NCBI GenBank assembly: GCA_029782295.1 | Contig: JAKOVB010000067.1 | Span: forward strand, 124,001 to 188,000 | Source: Pseudomonadota bacterium | GTDB lineage: Bacteria; Pseudomonadota; Gammaproteobacteria; Burkholderiales; Methylophilaceae | Direction: 5' to 3' | DNA: 64,000 bases | Notes under the pieces: generated by a model | Databases searched by the model: none | Told to the model about the DNA's origin: nothing | The model's input: the letters and a program-made list of their open reading frames with translations, nothing else | In this document: positions 9,358 to 18,553 of the stretch, piece after piece | Position numbering within the stretch: the first letter of the stretch is position 1 | Layout: every line of letters begins with the position of its first letter | Program-made: the position numbers and the translations under genes

Positions 9358-11310
9358 CTAGGCGCTAGGCTTTGCTAGCATTTTGCTTATTAAAATTGCT
9401 GTGTCGGTTGATCTTTCATCATTTCCGCTCACTATGTGGTCGGGGTGCAGCGGCGGCTCATACGGACTGTTAATACCCGTCATGTTGGGCAGCTGCCCAC
9501 TGCGGGCCTTTTTGTACAGCCCCTTGGGGTCGCGCTGTTCGCACACGTCCAGCGGTGTGTCCACAAACACCTCTATAAAGTTTTCTTTTCCGATCAATTC
9601 CCGCGCCATTTCGCGCTCGGCCCGGAACGGGCTGATGAAGGCGGTCATCACGATCAGGCCCGCATCCATCATCAGCTTGGCCACTTCCGCCACACGGCGG
9701 ATGTTCTCTACCCGGTCGGCGTCGGTAAAGCCCAGGTCTTTGTTCAGGCCCTGGCGGATGTTGTCACCGTCCAGGATGTAAGTGCGCTTGCCCTGGGCGT
9801 GTAGTTCCTTCTCAAGGGCATTGGCGATAGTGGACTTGCCAGAACCGGACAGGCCGGTGAACCAGATGACTTTGCCTTTGTGGCCATTGAGGCGTTCCCG
9901 GTCTGTGCGGGTGATGCTGAGCGCCTGCCGGTGTACGTTCTGGGCGCGGCGCAGGTTGTGACGGATCATACCGGCGGCCACCGTGGCGTGGGTGAACTTG
10001 TCCACCAGAATGAAGCCGCCCAGCGTGCGGTTGTCGTCGTAAGGGACAAACACCAGAGGCTTGCTCAGCGCCAGGTTTGCCACAGCAATGTCGTTGAGTG
10101 TGAGTTGTTTGCACGACTCGTGCGCCTGGGTGTTCACATTGACCCGGTATTTCAAGCTGGTAAGGCTGGCGCTGACCCACTGGTTGGCAAGCTTCATTTC
10201 GTAGGCACGGCCCATGTGCCCCGGCTCATCGTGCAGCCACACCAGTGTGGCCTCGAACTGGTCAGTCATCTCCAGGGGTTGTTCGGCCAGAGCCAACACA
10301 TCGCCACGCGAAGCATCGACTTCCCTGTCGAGCACCAGTGTGACGGCATCGCCGGCATGGGCAACGGGCCAATCACCGTCTGCGGTGACCATCCGCGACA
10401 GAGTCGCCGTCTGACCAGATGCGGTGACTCGGATGAGATCGCCAACCTTCAATTGACCTGCTGCCAGGGTGCCACTGAAGCCCCGGAAGCTGGCATTAGG
10501 CCGATTCACCCACTGCACCGGGAACACAACTTTATTGTGCACGGGTTGGGTAACGGGCAGTGTCTCCAGGCAACCCATCAGGGTGGGGCCCTGATACCAG
10601 GGGGTGTGCCGGGAGCGCTCGGTGATGTTGTCGCCTTTGAGGGCTGACAGCGGAATGGGTGTGATGCCCGTGAAGCCGAGCGGCTGGGCCAGTGTGTGGA
10701 AGTCGGCCACGATGGCGTCGAACACCGCTTGCTGGTAGCCCAACAGGTCCATCTTGTTAACAGCCAGAATGACCTGCTTGATACCCACAAGCGACACCAG
10801 GTAGGCGTGGCGTCGGGTTTGCGTAAGCACGCCTTGGCGGGCATCGATCAACAGCACCGCCACATCGGCTGTGGTGGCACCCGTCACCATGTTGCGGGTG
10901 TATTGCTCGTGCCCGGGTGTGTCGGCCACGATGAACTTGCGCCGGGGCGTGGCAAAGAAGCGGTAGGCCACGTCGATGGTGATGCCTTGTTCACGCTCAG
11001 CCGCCAGGCCATCGACCAGCAAGGCAAAGTCAATATCCTGTCCTTGGGTGCCATGCCGCTTCGAGTCTGCCTGCAGAGCGGTGAGTTGGTCGTCGAACAC
11101 CTGTTGCGACTCCCACAGCAGGCGACCGATGAGGGTGCTCTTGCCATCGTCGACGCTGCCACAGGTAATGAAGCGCAACAAATCCTGCTGGGCTTGCTGG
11201 GTCATCCAGTCGTGAATGGTGGCGGCCTTGGGGCGCCTATACATCGGCGGGCGTTTGCTTTCCGGGGGTGCTTTGGATTGCCGCTTGGCTTTGGGGGGTG
11301 CTTTGTTCAT
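9358..11310 (-). CDS. cysNC: Bifunctional sulfate adenylyltransferase subunit 1 / APS kinase
   Basis: A 650-residue fusion that activates sulfate to PAPS. The CysN GTPase part shows [18 protein letters not shown] and NKMDL. The CysC part begins near residue 465 with P-loop GLSGSGKST and continues with ADRVENIRR, the APS-kinase block. CysN drives APS formation with CysD; CysC phosphorylates APS. The ATG at 11310 overlaps the stop of the upstream FAD/NAD(P)-binding gene (ATGA). A Lys/Pro-rich stretch precedes the GTPase domain, so a start nearer residue 23 is possible. The upstream gene is split by an insertion sequence, so expression may be altered. Confidence 0.93.
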   Translation of the reverse strand: MNKAPPKAKRQSKAPPESKRPPMYRRPKAATIHDWMTQQAQQDLLRFITCGSVDDGKSTLIGRLLWESQQVFDDQLTALQADSKRHGTQGQDIDFALLVDGLAAEREQGITIDVAYRFFATPRRKFIVADTPGHEQYTRNMVTGATTADVAVLLIDARQGVLTQTRRHAYLVSLVGIKQVILAVNKMDLLGYQQAVFDAIVADFHTLAQPLGFTGITPIPLSALKGDNITERSRHTPWYQGPTLMGCLETLPVTQPVHNKVVFPVQWVNRPNASFRGFSGTLAAGQLKVGDLIRVTASGQTATLSRMVTADGDWPVAHAGDAVTLVLDREVDASRGDVLALAEQPLEMTDQFEATLVWLHDEPGHMGRAYEMKLANQWVSASLTSLKYRVNVNTQAHESCKQLTLNDIAVANLALSKPLVFVPYDDNRTLGGFILVDKFTHATVAAGMIRHNLRRAQNVHRQALSITRTDRERLNGHKGKVIWFTGLSGSGKSTIANALEKELHAQGKRTYILDGDNIRQGLNKDLGFTDADRVENIRRVAEVAKLMMDAGLIVMTAFISPFRAEREMARELIGKENFIEVFVDTPLDVCEQRDPKGLYKKARSGQLPNMTGINSPYEPPLHPDHIVSGNDERSTDTAILISKMLAKPSA

Positions 11311-11640
11311 GGCAGATGCAGCAGGTTTTGTGCGAGATGTTGGGCATGCAGGCGCAATTCGGGTACAGCGGTCGCTTCCCACAGGGCTGCCTTGAGCAGC
11401 GGGCCCACGTACCACAGGCCCTCGACGGGGTTCTGGTGGGTGTCTATGACCTGAAGGGCTGGTGTGACCCTCAAGCCCAGGCCATGGGTATCTGGCGCTA
11501 TCCAGCCCTTTTTGAGTAGCTGCGCCATCAGTGGATTGGCGTGGCGTTGTATATCGGTATTGGGTCCGATGCAGTTGACGATAGCGCAGACCTGCAGGGT
11601 GTTCACTTGCTGTGATCTCCTGAGCCGATACGCCACTTCA

Positions 11641-11645
11641 ACCCC
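11641..11645. repeat. Target-site duplication, left copy
   Basis: ACCCC directly left of the insertion sequence; an identical copy lies at 13289-13293. Deleting the element plus one copy restores an in-frame gene, which supports these exact boundaries. Confidence 0.85.
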
Positions 11646-11682
11646 GGTAATTGTCAAGCTAGTTGTCGCATGTAACATGTCT

Positions 11683-12756
11683 TCAAGCCGCCAGCTTGAG
11701 TTGGTTTTCATGGTTTGCACAGGCCCTGTCCTGATGGCTCTGCGGGTTCAAATGAACCACATCAACACGACGCCAGTTGCGCGTCTTGCCCGACCAGCGT
11801 TGCGGGTTTTTGGCGCGTGCGGCTTCATAAACGGCGTGGCGTTGCACAAGTAACCCCTGGTCGTGATTGTGATGACGTTCATCTGGCGTGACGAAGCCGA
11901 TTGCACTGTGACGATGTTCGGTGTTGTACCAGCGCACAAAGCCATCTACCCAGCGCCGAGCTTGCTTCAGGCTGGCAAAGGGTTTGCGTGGATACAGAGG
12001 ACGATATTTCAAGGTGCGGAACAGCGACTCCGAGAACGGATTGTCATTGCTGACCGAGGGTCGGCTGAATGAGGCACGAACCCCCAGTTGGTGTAGCGTA
12101 CTTTGCAGCAAGGCACCGCGCATCGGGCTGCCATTGTCAGAATGCAAGACCACCTGTCCTGGGCTGACCCGTTCACGTCGGTAAATATCACGCACCAGTT
12201 CAGCCGCCCGCCCACTGTCTTCGGTCTCAAAGACTTGCCAGCCCACAATCTTGCGGCTGAAGATATCCATAAACAGATATAAATAGTAAAACTGACCCTT
12301 GATGGGTGCAGGCAAGTAGGTGATATCCCAGCTGTAAATTTGATTCGGAGCGGCGGCGCACAGCGGTGTGGGGCGAGGCCGCGCCTGGCGTGGCTTGTCA
12401 GCGCCGCGGTGCTTCAGTTGGCCGGCCTGGCGCAAGACGCGATACAGGGTTGATTCGCTGGCCACGTACTGCCCCTGATCCGCCAGACGAGGCACAATCT
12501 GTGATGGCGGCAGGTCGGCATAGGCGGGGCTGTTCAGCAATGCCAGCACCTCTTGGCGCTCCAGGTCGCTTAATCGATTATGGGGGTGCTGCTGGCGTTG
12601 TGGCCGCCCGTCTGCTCGTGCCAGGTCCTGTTGCCAACGCTGCAAGGTGCGCACCGACACGCCAATGACCTTGCACGCTTGGGCTTGACGTGCCCCATCG
12701 TTGATGGCCTGTTCAATCATGGCGTTGATACGTTGGCGCTGCGGCAGTGAGGTCAT
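11683..12756 (-). CDS. Transposase OrfB (DDE integrase) of the IS3-like element
   Basis: Catalytic half of the transposase, about 357 residues from ATG 12756. It opens with a helix-turn-helix-like segment (GVSVRTLQRWQQDL). The rve core follows, with the first Asp in SWDITYLP, the second in HSDNGSP and the Glu in NPFSESLF; 35 residues separate the second Asp and the Glu, the DD(35)E spacing of IS3. The ATG overlaps the OrfA stop (ATGA), so coupling rather than only frameshifting could deliver it. A longer open frame reaches 12774. Confidence 0.9.
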   Translation of the reverse strand: MTSLPQRQRINAMIEQAINDGARQAQACKVIGVSVRTLQRWQQDLARADGRPQRQQHPHNRLSDLERQEVLALLNSPAYADLPPSQIVPRLADQGQYVASESTLYRVLRQAGQLKHRGADKPRQARPRPTPLCAAAPNQIYSWDITYLPAPIKGQFYYLYLFMDIFSRKIVGWQVFETEDSGRAAELVRDIYRRERVSPGQVVLHSDNGSPMRGALLQSTLHQLGVRASFSRPSVSNDNPFSESLFRTLKYRPLYPRKPFASLKQARRWVDGFVRWYNTEHRHSAIGFVTPDERHHNHDQGLLVQRHAVYEAARAKNPQRWSGKTRNWRRVDVVHLNPQSHQDRACANHENQLKLAA

Positions 12757-13238
12757 TTGTCCTCGCCCTCCCACAGCGCCTGATACTTTTTTTGTAGCAC
12801 CAGCAGTGCGGCCGCCTCGGCCAGGGCCTTGTCCCGCCGATTCAATTGACGTTCAAGCTGTTTGACCTCGTCTTTGAGGCGACGCACTTCGCCGGCGTTG
12901 CTGGCAGGTTCAGCAGGGGTCAACAATTGTGCTTTCCACTGCGCCAACTGATGCTCGAACAGCCCGTGCTCGCGACACCAGGCACTGCGGGCCTCGGGCA
13001 TCATGGCATGCGTGTCCAGCACGGCTTGAAGGCGTTGTTCTGCACTGTAATCAGTGGCCCGTTTTTCGGGCGGCTGTGGCGCTGTCGGTTCTGACACTCT
13101 GAAATCCTGTAACCATTTACGAAGGCTATGGTACGGGACATTCAGCTCGTCAGCCATCTGGGCAATGGTGCGACCGCTTTCACGGCGCAATGTCTTGCGC
13201 ACGGCTTCTTGTTTTACGGCAAGGCTGTAGGGACTCAT
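12753..13238 (-). CDS. Transposase OrfA (DNA-binding) of the IS3-like element
   Basis: A 161-residue protein with an N-terminal helix-turn-helix (TIAQMADELNVPYHSLRKWL), a second basic region, and a C-terminal coiled coil rich in Lys, Glu and Leu (VRRLKDEVKQLERQLNRRD) like the leucine zipper of IS3 OrfA proteins. It would bind the element ends and pair with OrfB. The frame is intact and ends 20 bp from the far side of the OrfB frame, so the element may still be able to move. Confidence 0.88.
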   Translation of the reverse strand: MSPYSLAVKQEAVRKTLRRESGRTIAQMADELNVPYHSLRKWLQDFRVSEPTAPQPPEKRATDYSAEQRLQAVLDTHAMMPEARSAWCREHGLFEHQLAQWKAQLLTPAEPASNAGEVRRLKDEVKQLERQLNRRDKALAEAAALLVLQKKYQALWEGEDK

Positions 13239-13288
13239 CGATAAAAATCGCTTTCAAAAGAATGCGACAACTATGCTGACACTGGGGG

Positions 13289-13293
13289 ACCCC
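13289..13293. repeat. Target-site duplication, right copy
   Basis: ACCCC directly right of the insertion sequence, the partner of 11641-11645. Confidence 0.85.
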
Positions 13294-14339
13294 ATCGGAA
13301 AGTTGCCGCAGGGTGGTGATTCGCCCTGCGATGACCTGAGCTCGACGCTCTGCCAGCAGTTGATCCAGCCGTTGGGCGGCCATGGGTGCGAGCCGATGGC
13401 GATGCACATCCCAGTGCGCCTGCAGATGGCGCAGAAATCGCCGTTGCTCATTTGCTGGCAGCGATTGCCAGAGTTGAGGCGTGTGCGGGCGCAGTTCGTT
13501 CAAGGCATCGCGCCAATCACCCCCCTGTTGGGCCAGCGCTTTCAGTTGTTGGCGCAAGGCCCGCGTGTAGGCCCGAACTGTGGGTGGCACATCACGCAGA
13601 TATTCTGGGAATGACTGAGGCTTGGGCGCGGTCGTCGATAGCCGGTGGCGGTGCGGTAGCAGGCCGTGGCGGGACAGCAGGTAGATGGGCCCTCGGCGCG
13701 GAGATTGGGCCAGGCAGAACAAGGCATCGACCGCCGTATGGCCGGTGCCAACGATCAACACCGGCTGATCGTTAGGCAAACGGTGCATGTCGTCGAAGTT
13801 CCACGGATCGATCACGCGCGCGCCAACCTCCAGGTCTAAGGAGATGGGAAATCGAGGCCGCTGGTGGCCCAGCGCAAGCACCACTTGACTAGCGATCAAT
13901 TGTTCTCCGCTGGCCAGTGCCACCTGCCATGTGGACTCGCCAGACTCCCCGATTGCGCGGTTCAATGCCACGGCTTCATCCACCCGCAGTTCGATCAAGC
14001 CTGGGTGGGCCACTTGGGTTTGCGACCACAGGCTTTGCAGATACTGACCATAGAGCCGACGCGAGACAAAGGAGCCTGGCGACAGAGAAGGGTCGATGCG
14101 CTGACAATAAGCCACGAAGTGCCCAGGCTCATCGGCCAGGGCGCTCATGTTGCCCGCGGGGACGTTGAGCAACAGGTTGTCGTCGTCAAACCGATACGCT
14201 AGGCCCCGACCGATGTCTGGGGTGGGGTTAACGAGTGTGATTCGTAGGCGATTCGGTGTACAGCTGCGCGCCAGATGGATGGCCGTGAGCGCGCCACTGA
14301 AGCCGCCACCGATGATGACCACGTGTGTGGGGCGAGCCA

Positions 14340-15803
14340 TCAGAAATAGCCTTCCTGCTTTTTCTTTTCCATGGAGCCGGCGCTGTCGGTGTCGATCTTG
14401 CGGCCCTGACGCTCCGACTGGCGGGCATGGATGAGTTCGAGCAGGATGTCTTCCAGTGTTTCGGCCTCGGACTCCACCGCTCCCGTGAGCGGGTAACAGC
14501 CCAGGGTGCGAAAGCGCACCTTTTTGATTTGCACCTCCTCGCCCGGCAGCAGGCGGCACCGTTCGTCGTCCACCATCATGATCATCTCGGGCCGCACCAC
14601 CACGGGCCGAGGCTTGGCAAAGTACAGCGGCACCATGGGGATGTTCTCCTGGTAGATGTACTGCCAGATGTCGAGTTCGGTCCAGTTGCTCAAGGGGAAC
14701 ACGCGTATGCTCTCGCCCGGACTCTTGCGGGTGTTGTAGAGGTTCCAGAGTTCAGGGCGCTGGTTCTTCGGGTCCCAGCGGTGGGTGGACGTACGGAACG
14801 AGAAGACGCGTTCTTTGGCGCGAGACTTCTCTTCATCGCGCCGGGCGCCGCCAAACACCACGTCAAACTTGTAGTGGTCCAGCGCCTGTTTCAGGGCCTC
14901 GGTTTTGGTGATGTCGGTGTGCAGCGCCGAGCCGTGGTCGAACGGATTGATGTTCTTCTCGATGGCTTCGGGGTTGGTATGCACCAGCAGGTCCATGCCG
15001 CTCTCGCGGGCCATGAAGTCGCGAAACAGGTACATCTCCTGGAATTTCCAGCGCGTGTCGATGTGCAGCAGCGGAAACGGTGGCGGTGCCGGGTAGAAAG
15101 CCTTGCGCGCCAGGTGCAGCATGACGCCGCTGTCTTTGCCGATGGAATACATCATCACCGGGTTCTGGGCTTCGGCCACCGCCTCGCGGATGATGTGGAT
15201 GCTCTCGGCTTCAAGCCGCTTGAGGTGGGGGGACGGTTCCAGATCGGGTTTGGTGTTGCCATTCAGGCTCAAGCCCGCAGGCAATAGTGGACGGTAGGCT
15301 TGTGGGCAGAGTTGGATGTTGGTGCTGCTGCTGATGTGACGCAGGTGCGCCACCAAGGCGCCGTGGGGAAACACGGCAATGGGTTTGTCGATGTGGCGTT
15401 GCAGGTCGGCCATGGCTTGTTGGATGGCAGCATCGTTCAGGCTGGCCAACGGCACCCAGTAGCGGGCCCCACGCGCGTCGTTGGCGTGCAGGCAGGATGC
15501 GCTGCCGGGCAAGGGGTACAGCTGGGCAAAGAGCACCCGATCGCGCCGTTTGCGAGCCTGCTCGATGGCCCATTCAAGAACCAATCGATTGGGTGAGCGA
15601 TCGCGCTCGTCGAGCAGCAAGTTGGGCGTCAGTTCCAGCGGCAGCAGGCCCAGTGTGTTCAGGCGCCGCTCGGCCGTGCGCTTGGTGTCGGCTTCGCCCA
15701 AGGCTTGCAGGTGGGCGAAAGCGAACTCGGTGTCCCAGACTTGTGGGGCGTCCAAGCCGAGCAACTCGGGCCATTGGTTTGTCGCGGATTGCTTTTTTTT
15801 CAT
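14340..15803 (-). CDS. cysD: Sulfate adenylyltransferase subunit 2 with N-terminal extension
   Basis: Forms APS from ATP and sulfate together with CysN. The C-terminal 300 residues or so are a normal Cys[20 protein letters not shown] (PP-loop-like), [53 protein letters not shown] and the KKKQEGYF end. The total is 487 residues, so about 185 extra residues precede that core. The extension is open, shows no internal stop and has [16 protein letters not shown] and [15 protein letters not shown] segments that I do not recognise. The stop shares a base with the next gene's start (TGATG). Confidence 0.9.
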   Translation of the reverse strand: MKKKQSATNQWPELLGLDAPQVWDTEFAFAHLQALGEADTKRTAERRLNTLGLLPLELTPNLLLDERDRSPNRLVLEWAIEQARKRRDRVLFAQLYPLPGSASCLHANDARGARYWVPLASLNDAAIQQAMADLQRHIDKPIAVFPHGALVAHLRHISSSTNIQLCPQAYRPLLPAGLSLNGNTKPDLEPSPHLKRLEAESIHIIREAVAEAQNPVMMYSIGKDSGVMLHLARKAFYPAPPPFPLLHIDTRWKFQEMYLFRDFMARESGMDLLVHTNPEAIEKNINPFDHGSALHTDITKTEALKQALDHYKFDVVFGGARRDEEKSRAKERVFSFRTSTHRWDPKNQRPELWNLYNTRKSPGESIRVFPLSNWTELDIWQYIYQENIPMVPLYFAKPRPVVVRPEMIMMVDDERCRLLPGEEVQIKKVRFRTLGCYPLTGAVESEAETLEDILLELIHARQSERQGRKIDTDSAGSMEKKKQEGYF

Positions 15804-15867
15804 GAGAACTTGTATTGTGTTGCCGTGTTAAGATGCTTGCACATATTTAATCACAATAAAACGCGTA

Positions 15868-16656
15868 ATGCGACAGATCGGCCGTAAAGACTTGTTAGTA
15901 CAACTTCTTCCAGTTGTCCGCACAGCCGGAGACGCCATCATGGTGATCTACCGACGCGGATCGGCGGAAGTGAGCCACAAAGCAGATGCCAGCCTGGTGA
16001 CCGAGGCCGACCTGGCGGCGCATCGCGTGTTGGTCGCGCATCTGGCCCACCTGCTACCTGGTTGCCAAGTTGTTTCTGAAGAAGATCCTGCGTCGCTGGT
16101 TCACCGTCAAAGCGCAGGACGTTTCTGGTTAATTGACCCACTCGATGGCACCAAAGAGTTCATCGCCCGCAATGGGGAGTTCACGGTCAATATCGCCTTG
16201 ATTGAGGAGGGCCGTTCAACTCTGGGGGTGGTGTATGCCCCTGCAATTGATGCGCTGTACTGGGGTGGTGCCGGACTGGGTGCGTTTCGGTGCATAGGCG
16301 ATCAAACGGTCGCCATCAATGTGGCGTCTGCTGCGGAGGGTCACGTATGCCGTGTGGTGGCAAGCAAAAGCCACTTGAACGAAGCAACCCAAGCCATGAT
16401 TGATCGCTTGGGTGAAGTGAATCTGGTCCAGGCCGGCAGTTCACTCAAATTCTGCCGTGTGGCCGAGGGCGAGGCCGACATCTACCCTCGGTTGGCACCC
16501 ACTTGTGAGTGGGACACGGCGGCTGCCCAGGCGGTGTTGGAGGGTGCGGGGGGCGCGGTCGTGGATCTTCATGGCCAACCGTTGCTGTATGGCAACCTCG
16601 ATGTACTCAATCCTTACTTTATTGCCACCCGCGATACGGCTTTGATTCCAGCATGA
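15868..16656 (+). CDS. cysQ: 3'(2'),5'-bisphosphate nucleotidase
   Basis: Hydrolyses PAP, the by-product of PAPS-dependent sulfotransfer, to AMP, and can also act on PAPS. The 262-residue inositol-monophosphatase-fold protein shows SEEDPASL, the metal-binding WLIDPLDGTKEF and a CEWDTAAAQAVLEGAGG block near the end. It is divergent from cysD, with only 64 bp between them, so both promoters share that gap. No clear Shine-Dalgarno precedes the ATG. Together with cysD and cysNC it completes a PAPS production and clean-up set, which fits the sulfotransferase-like domain encoded nearby. Confidence 0.93.
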   Translation: MRQIGRKDLLVQLLPVVRTAGDAIMVIYRRGSAEVSHKADASLVTEADLAAHRVLVAHLAHLLPGCQVVSEEDPASLVHRQSAGRFWLIDPLDGTKEFIARNGEFTVNIALIEEGRSTLGVVYAPAIDALYWGGAGLGAFRCIGDQTVAINVASAAEGHVCRVVASKSHLNEATQAMIDRLGEVNLVQAGSSLKFCRVAEGEADIYPRLAPTCEWDTAAAQAVLEGAGGAVVDLHGQPLLYGNLDVLNPYFIATRDTALIPA

Positions 16657-17432
16657 TCGATGTGGCGTACGCCTTGGCCGGCGCCCTGACTGGATTTGTC
16701 GTGGGATTGACCGGCGTTGGTGGTGGTGCGCTGATGACGCCGATCCTGCTGATCTTTTTTGGTGTGTCGCCCACGACTGCGATTGCCACGGACCTATGGT
16801 TTGCAGCGATCACCAAGTTGGTGGGGGCCAGGGTTCATCACACCAATGGCAATGTCGACTGGCAAGTCGCCAAACGCCTGTGGCTGGGCAGCCTGCCCAT
16901 GGCTTTGTTGATCGTGGTGATTGTCAGCCTAGGTGCGCAGGTTGCGAAGGTGGATTGGTTGACGAAGGCCATTGGGATTGTGGTCCTGATCACGGCCATG
17001 GGTTTGTTGGTTGCCCCCAAACTGGTGGCGTATGCCCGAGGCCGGCGCATTGGTCAGCCCGAGCGTTTCAAGGCTGTCCAACCGGCGCTCACGGTAGTGT
17101 CGGGCGGCGTTTTGGGCTTATGCGTTGCACTGACTTCCGTGGGCGCCGGTGCGCTGGGCAGCGTCATGCTGCTCTACCTTTATCCGTTGCGGATGACGCC
17201 GCACCGACTGGTGGCAACAGACATTGTGCATGCCATTCCGTTGACGGTTGTCGCCGGGCTAGGTTATCTGTTCGCGGGCATGGTGGACTGGTGGATGTTG
17301 GCCAGTTTGTTGGTGGGCTCTGTTCCCACCGTCCTACTTGGAAGCTTGCTAGCCGGGAAGATCCCGGGCCGAGCGGTTCAGATTGCTTTGGCTTTGGTGT
17401 TGATGGCGGCAGGTGTGAAGGTTCTTGTATGA
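16653..17432 (+). CDS. TauE/SafE-family permease
   Basis: Inner-membrane protein of 259 residues with about eight hydrophobic segments and the two repeated glycine-rich halves of the TSUP family (GLTGVGGGALMTPILL near the start, ALTSVGAGALGSVMLL midway). The family exports sulfite, sulfoacetate or similar anions. Its ATG overlaps the cysQ stop (ATGA). From that position a role in sulfite or sulfate movement is plausible, but the substrate is not shown by the sequence. Confidence 0.85.
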   Translation: MIDVAYALAGALTGFVVGLTGVGGGALMTPILLIFFGVSPTTAIATDLWFAAITKLVGARVHHTNGNVDWQVAKRLWLGSLPMALLIVVIVSLGAQVAKVDWLTKAIGIVVLITAMGLLVAPKLVAYARGRRIGQPERFKAVQPALTVVSGGVLGLCVALTSVGAGALGSVMLLYLYPLRMTPHRLVATDIVHAIPLTVVAGLGYLFAGMVDWWMLASLLVGSVPTVLLGSLLAGKIPGRAVQIALALVLMAAGVKVLV

Positions 17433-18022
17433 AGGTCGATACTCATCATTTGGTCGGGTGGAAACAGTTCTGCGCAACCTGTCGCGCTGACGGTGGCGGC
17501 TTTTGCTCGCCCGAAACCCGAGCCACTCTCAACCGCTTCTACGCAAGGTATCGGTTGGCGTTGAAGTTTGAGGCTGTGCACGCGCACGGTTACAGCGAGA
17601 GAGCCATGCGCGGCTATACCGCTGGGCTGCGACTGCTGGCTGCATACAGCGCAGCTGAACTGCTTGGTGAAGCAACAGATGAAAAGGTGGTCGGCTGGGA
17701 AATCAAAGACCCGAAGTTGGCTGTGGCATTGAGGAAATCGTTGTCGCACGCCACTGGAGACGCAAATGGTGTTTTCTCTGATGCTCGGCTGAAGCAACGG
17801 CTAGATCAGTTCATGGCGGGTGATGACGATGTCCGAGTTGCTGCCACCGCCCTACGCGTCATGGTGGCTCACGGTAGCTTCACGCCGACTGGAACGGATG
17901 CGCTAACAAAGACCGGCGCCGATGCGCTCCAGCGGTTGTCGGATGTTTTGCTGCAGCAGTGCGAACAGCGCTTTGCCTCTTGGCTTCATGGCAAGCTGGC
18001 GAAGCGTGCTGAGACCGCATAA
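17429..18022 (+). CDS. Unknown protein coupled to the TauE/SafE gene
   Basis: A 197-residue protein that I do not recognise. Its ATG overlaps the permease stop (ATGA), which makes it the third gene of the cysQ transcript. It is soluble-looking and mostly helical, with CATCRADGGGFCSPETR (three Cys) near the N-terminus and many Arg, Ala and Leu residues after it. The cysteines could bind a metal, but that is a guess. A T-run hairpin lies about 110 bp downstream. Confidence 0.7.
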   Translation: MKVDTHHLVGWKQFCATCRADGGGFCSPETRATLNRFYARYRLALKFEAVHAHGYSERAMRGYTAGLRLLAAYSAAELLGEATDEKVVGWEIKDPKLAVALRKSLSHATGDANGVFSDARLKQRLDQFMAGDDDVRVAATALRVMVAHGSFTPTGTDALTKTGADALQRLSDVLLQQCEQRFASWLHGKLAKRAETA

Positions 18023-18131
18023 CTCCGCGTGCTTCCGCACCAACCCGCAGGCGTTATTGAGGAAAGTTCGACCGAGTGGTAGAGTCCACCACCAGTTACC
18101 AATTTTACCCCATCCAAGCAAGTCCGATAAG

Positions 18132-18164
18132 CCCGCATAAATACTATGTTTTTGCGGGTTTTTT
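18132..18164 (+). terminator. Rho-independent terminator
   Basis: Stem CCCGCA (18132-18137) with TGCGGG (18153-18158), followed at once by six T. It ends the cysQ-permease-unknown transcript. Confidence 0.75.
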
Positions 18165-18235
18165 ATTTAATTGCATCCAATCCTGTCTGATGCAATAAGC
18201 CAACAAATGTTGGTATATTTTTAACCGTGGGAGAA

Positions 18236-18500
18236 ATCAACCGGGCCGAAAACGGAGGAGGGCAAGGCGACTGTTTCCCAGAATAGCCACAAGGGGAATA
18301 TGCGTGAGGCGTTGAGGATGCTTTCACGGCTGCTTAAGAAGCAGAAAGACTCTGTTTGAAGCTCTGAAATCGTGAAGGCGCAGCACTCTCGGAACGTCTG
18401 CTTTCGGGAGTGCTGACAGTCTCTTATCGACCCATAGCGGTCGATATGTAGAGGACGATCATGTAATCCAAACGCTATTGATGAAAAGCCCGAGAGGCTT
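18236..18500 (+). ncRNA. Candidate structured RNA (strand uncertain)
   Basis: A stretch of about 265 bases holding at least four consecutive stem-loops, the strongest at 18381-18415. No open frame of note runs through it. It lies at the junction between the sulfur genes and the A+T-rich signalling block, where mobile-element RNAs are often found. I cannot assign an RNA family by eye. Confidence 0.3.
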
Positions 18501-18553
18501 GCTTACCAAGGCAAATTTCAGCATAACTAACTTAATAATCGAGATAAGATAGA

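Larger units (their letters stand above)
11646..13288 (-). mobile_element. IS3-like insertion sequence, 1643 bp
   Basis: Bounded by a direct 5-bp duplication ACCCC at 11641-11645 and 13289-13293. Near both ends, in inverted orientation, is TGTCA-NNN-TAGTTGTCGCAT (17 of 20 positions agree), starting about six or seven bases inside the duplication. It carries two overlapping transposase reading frames on the minus strand, both seemingly intact. The IS3-family assignment rests on the two-ORF layout and the DD(35)E integrase domain; I cannot name the subgroup. Confidence 0.88.
11307..14340 (-). pseudogene. FAD/NAD(P)-binding protein gene split by an insertion sequence
   Basis: Two halves of one gene. 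The 5' half (14340 to 13289) has the N-terminal dinucleotide fold VIIGGGFSGALTAIHL and NVPAGNMSALADEPGHF, typical of the PF13454 FAD-NAD(P)-binding family. The 3' half (11645 to 11307) carries VNCIGPNTD and LWETTAVPEL-like [10 protein letters not shown]. Removing the IS and one copy of ACCCC rejoins the halves in frame as SDGVEVAYR, which is what the family shows there. The intact gene began at TGATG with cysD and ended at ATGA with cysNC, so it was the middle gene of the PAPS operon. A truncated product of about 386 residues could still be made. Its reaction is unknown. Confidence 0.9.
18023..18553. other. Gene-free stretch with terminator and several hairpins
   Basis: No credible protein gene. 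After the terminator at 18132-18164 come CCAAC/GTTGG near 18200, CTGCTT/AAGCAG (18330-18344), an 11-bp stem (18381-18391 with 18405-18415, one G-T pair), a perfect 7-bp stem (18426-18432 with 18439-18445) and AAGCC/GGCTT (18486-18500). The block 18236-18300 is rich in purine runs (GGAGGAGGGC). The hairpin density is higher than in the other intergenic gaps here. Confidence 0.55.

Noticed and set aside
14325..15287. A 320-codon plus-strand frame opposite cysD
   Set aside because: Shadow of the extended cysD; the minus strand has the family motifs.
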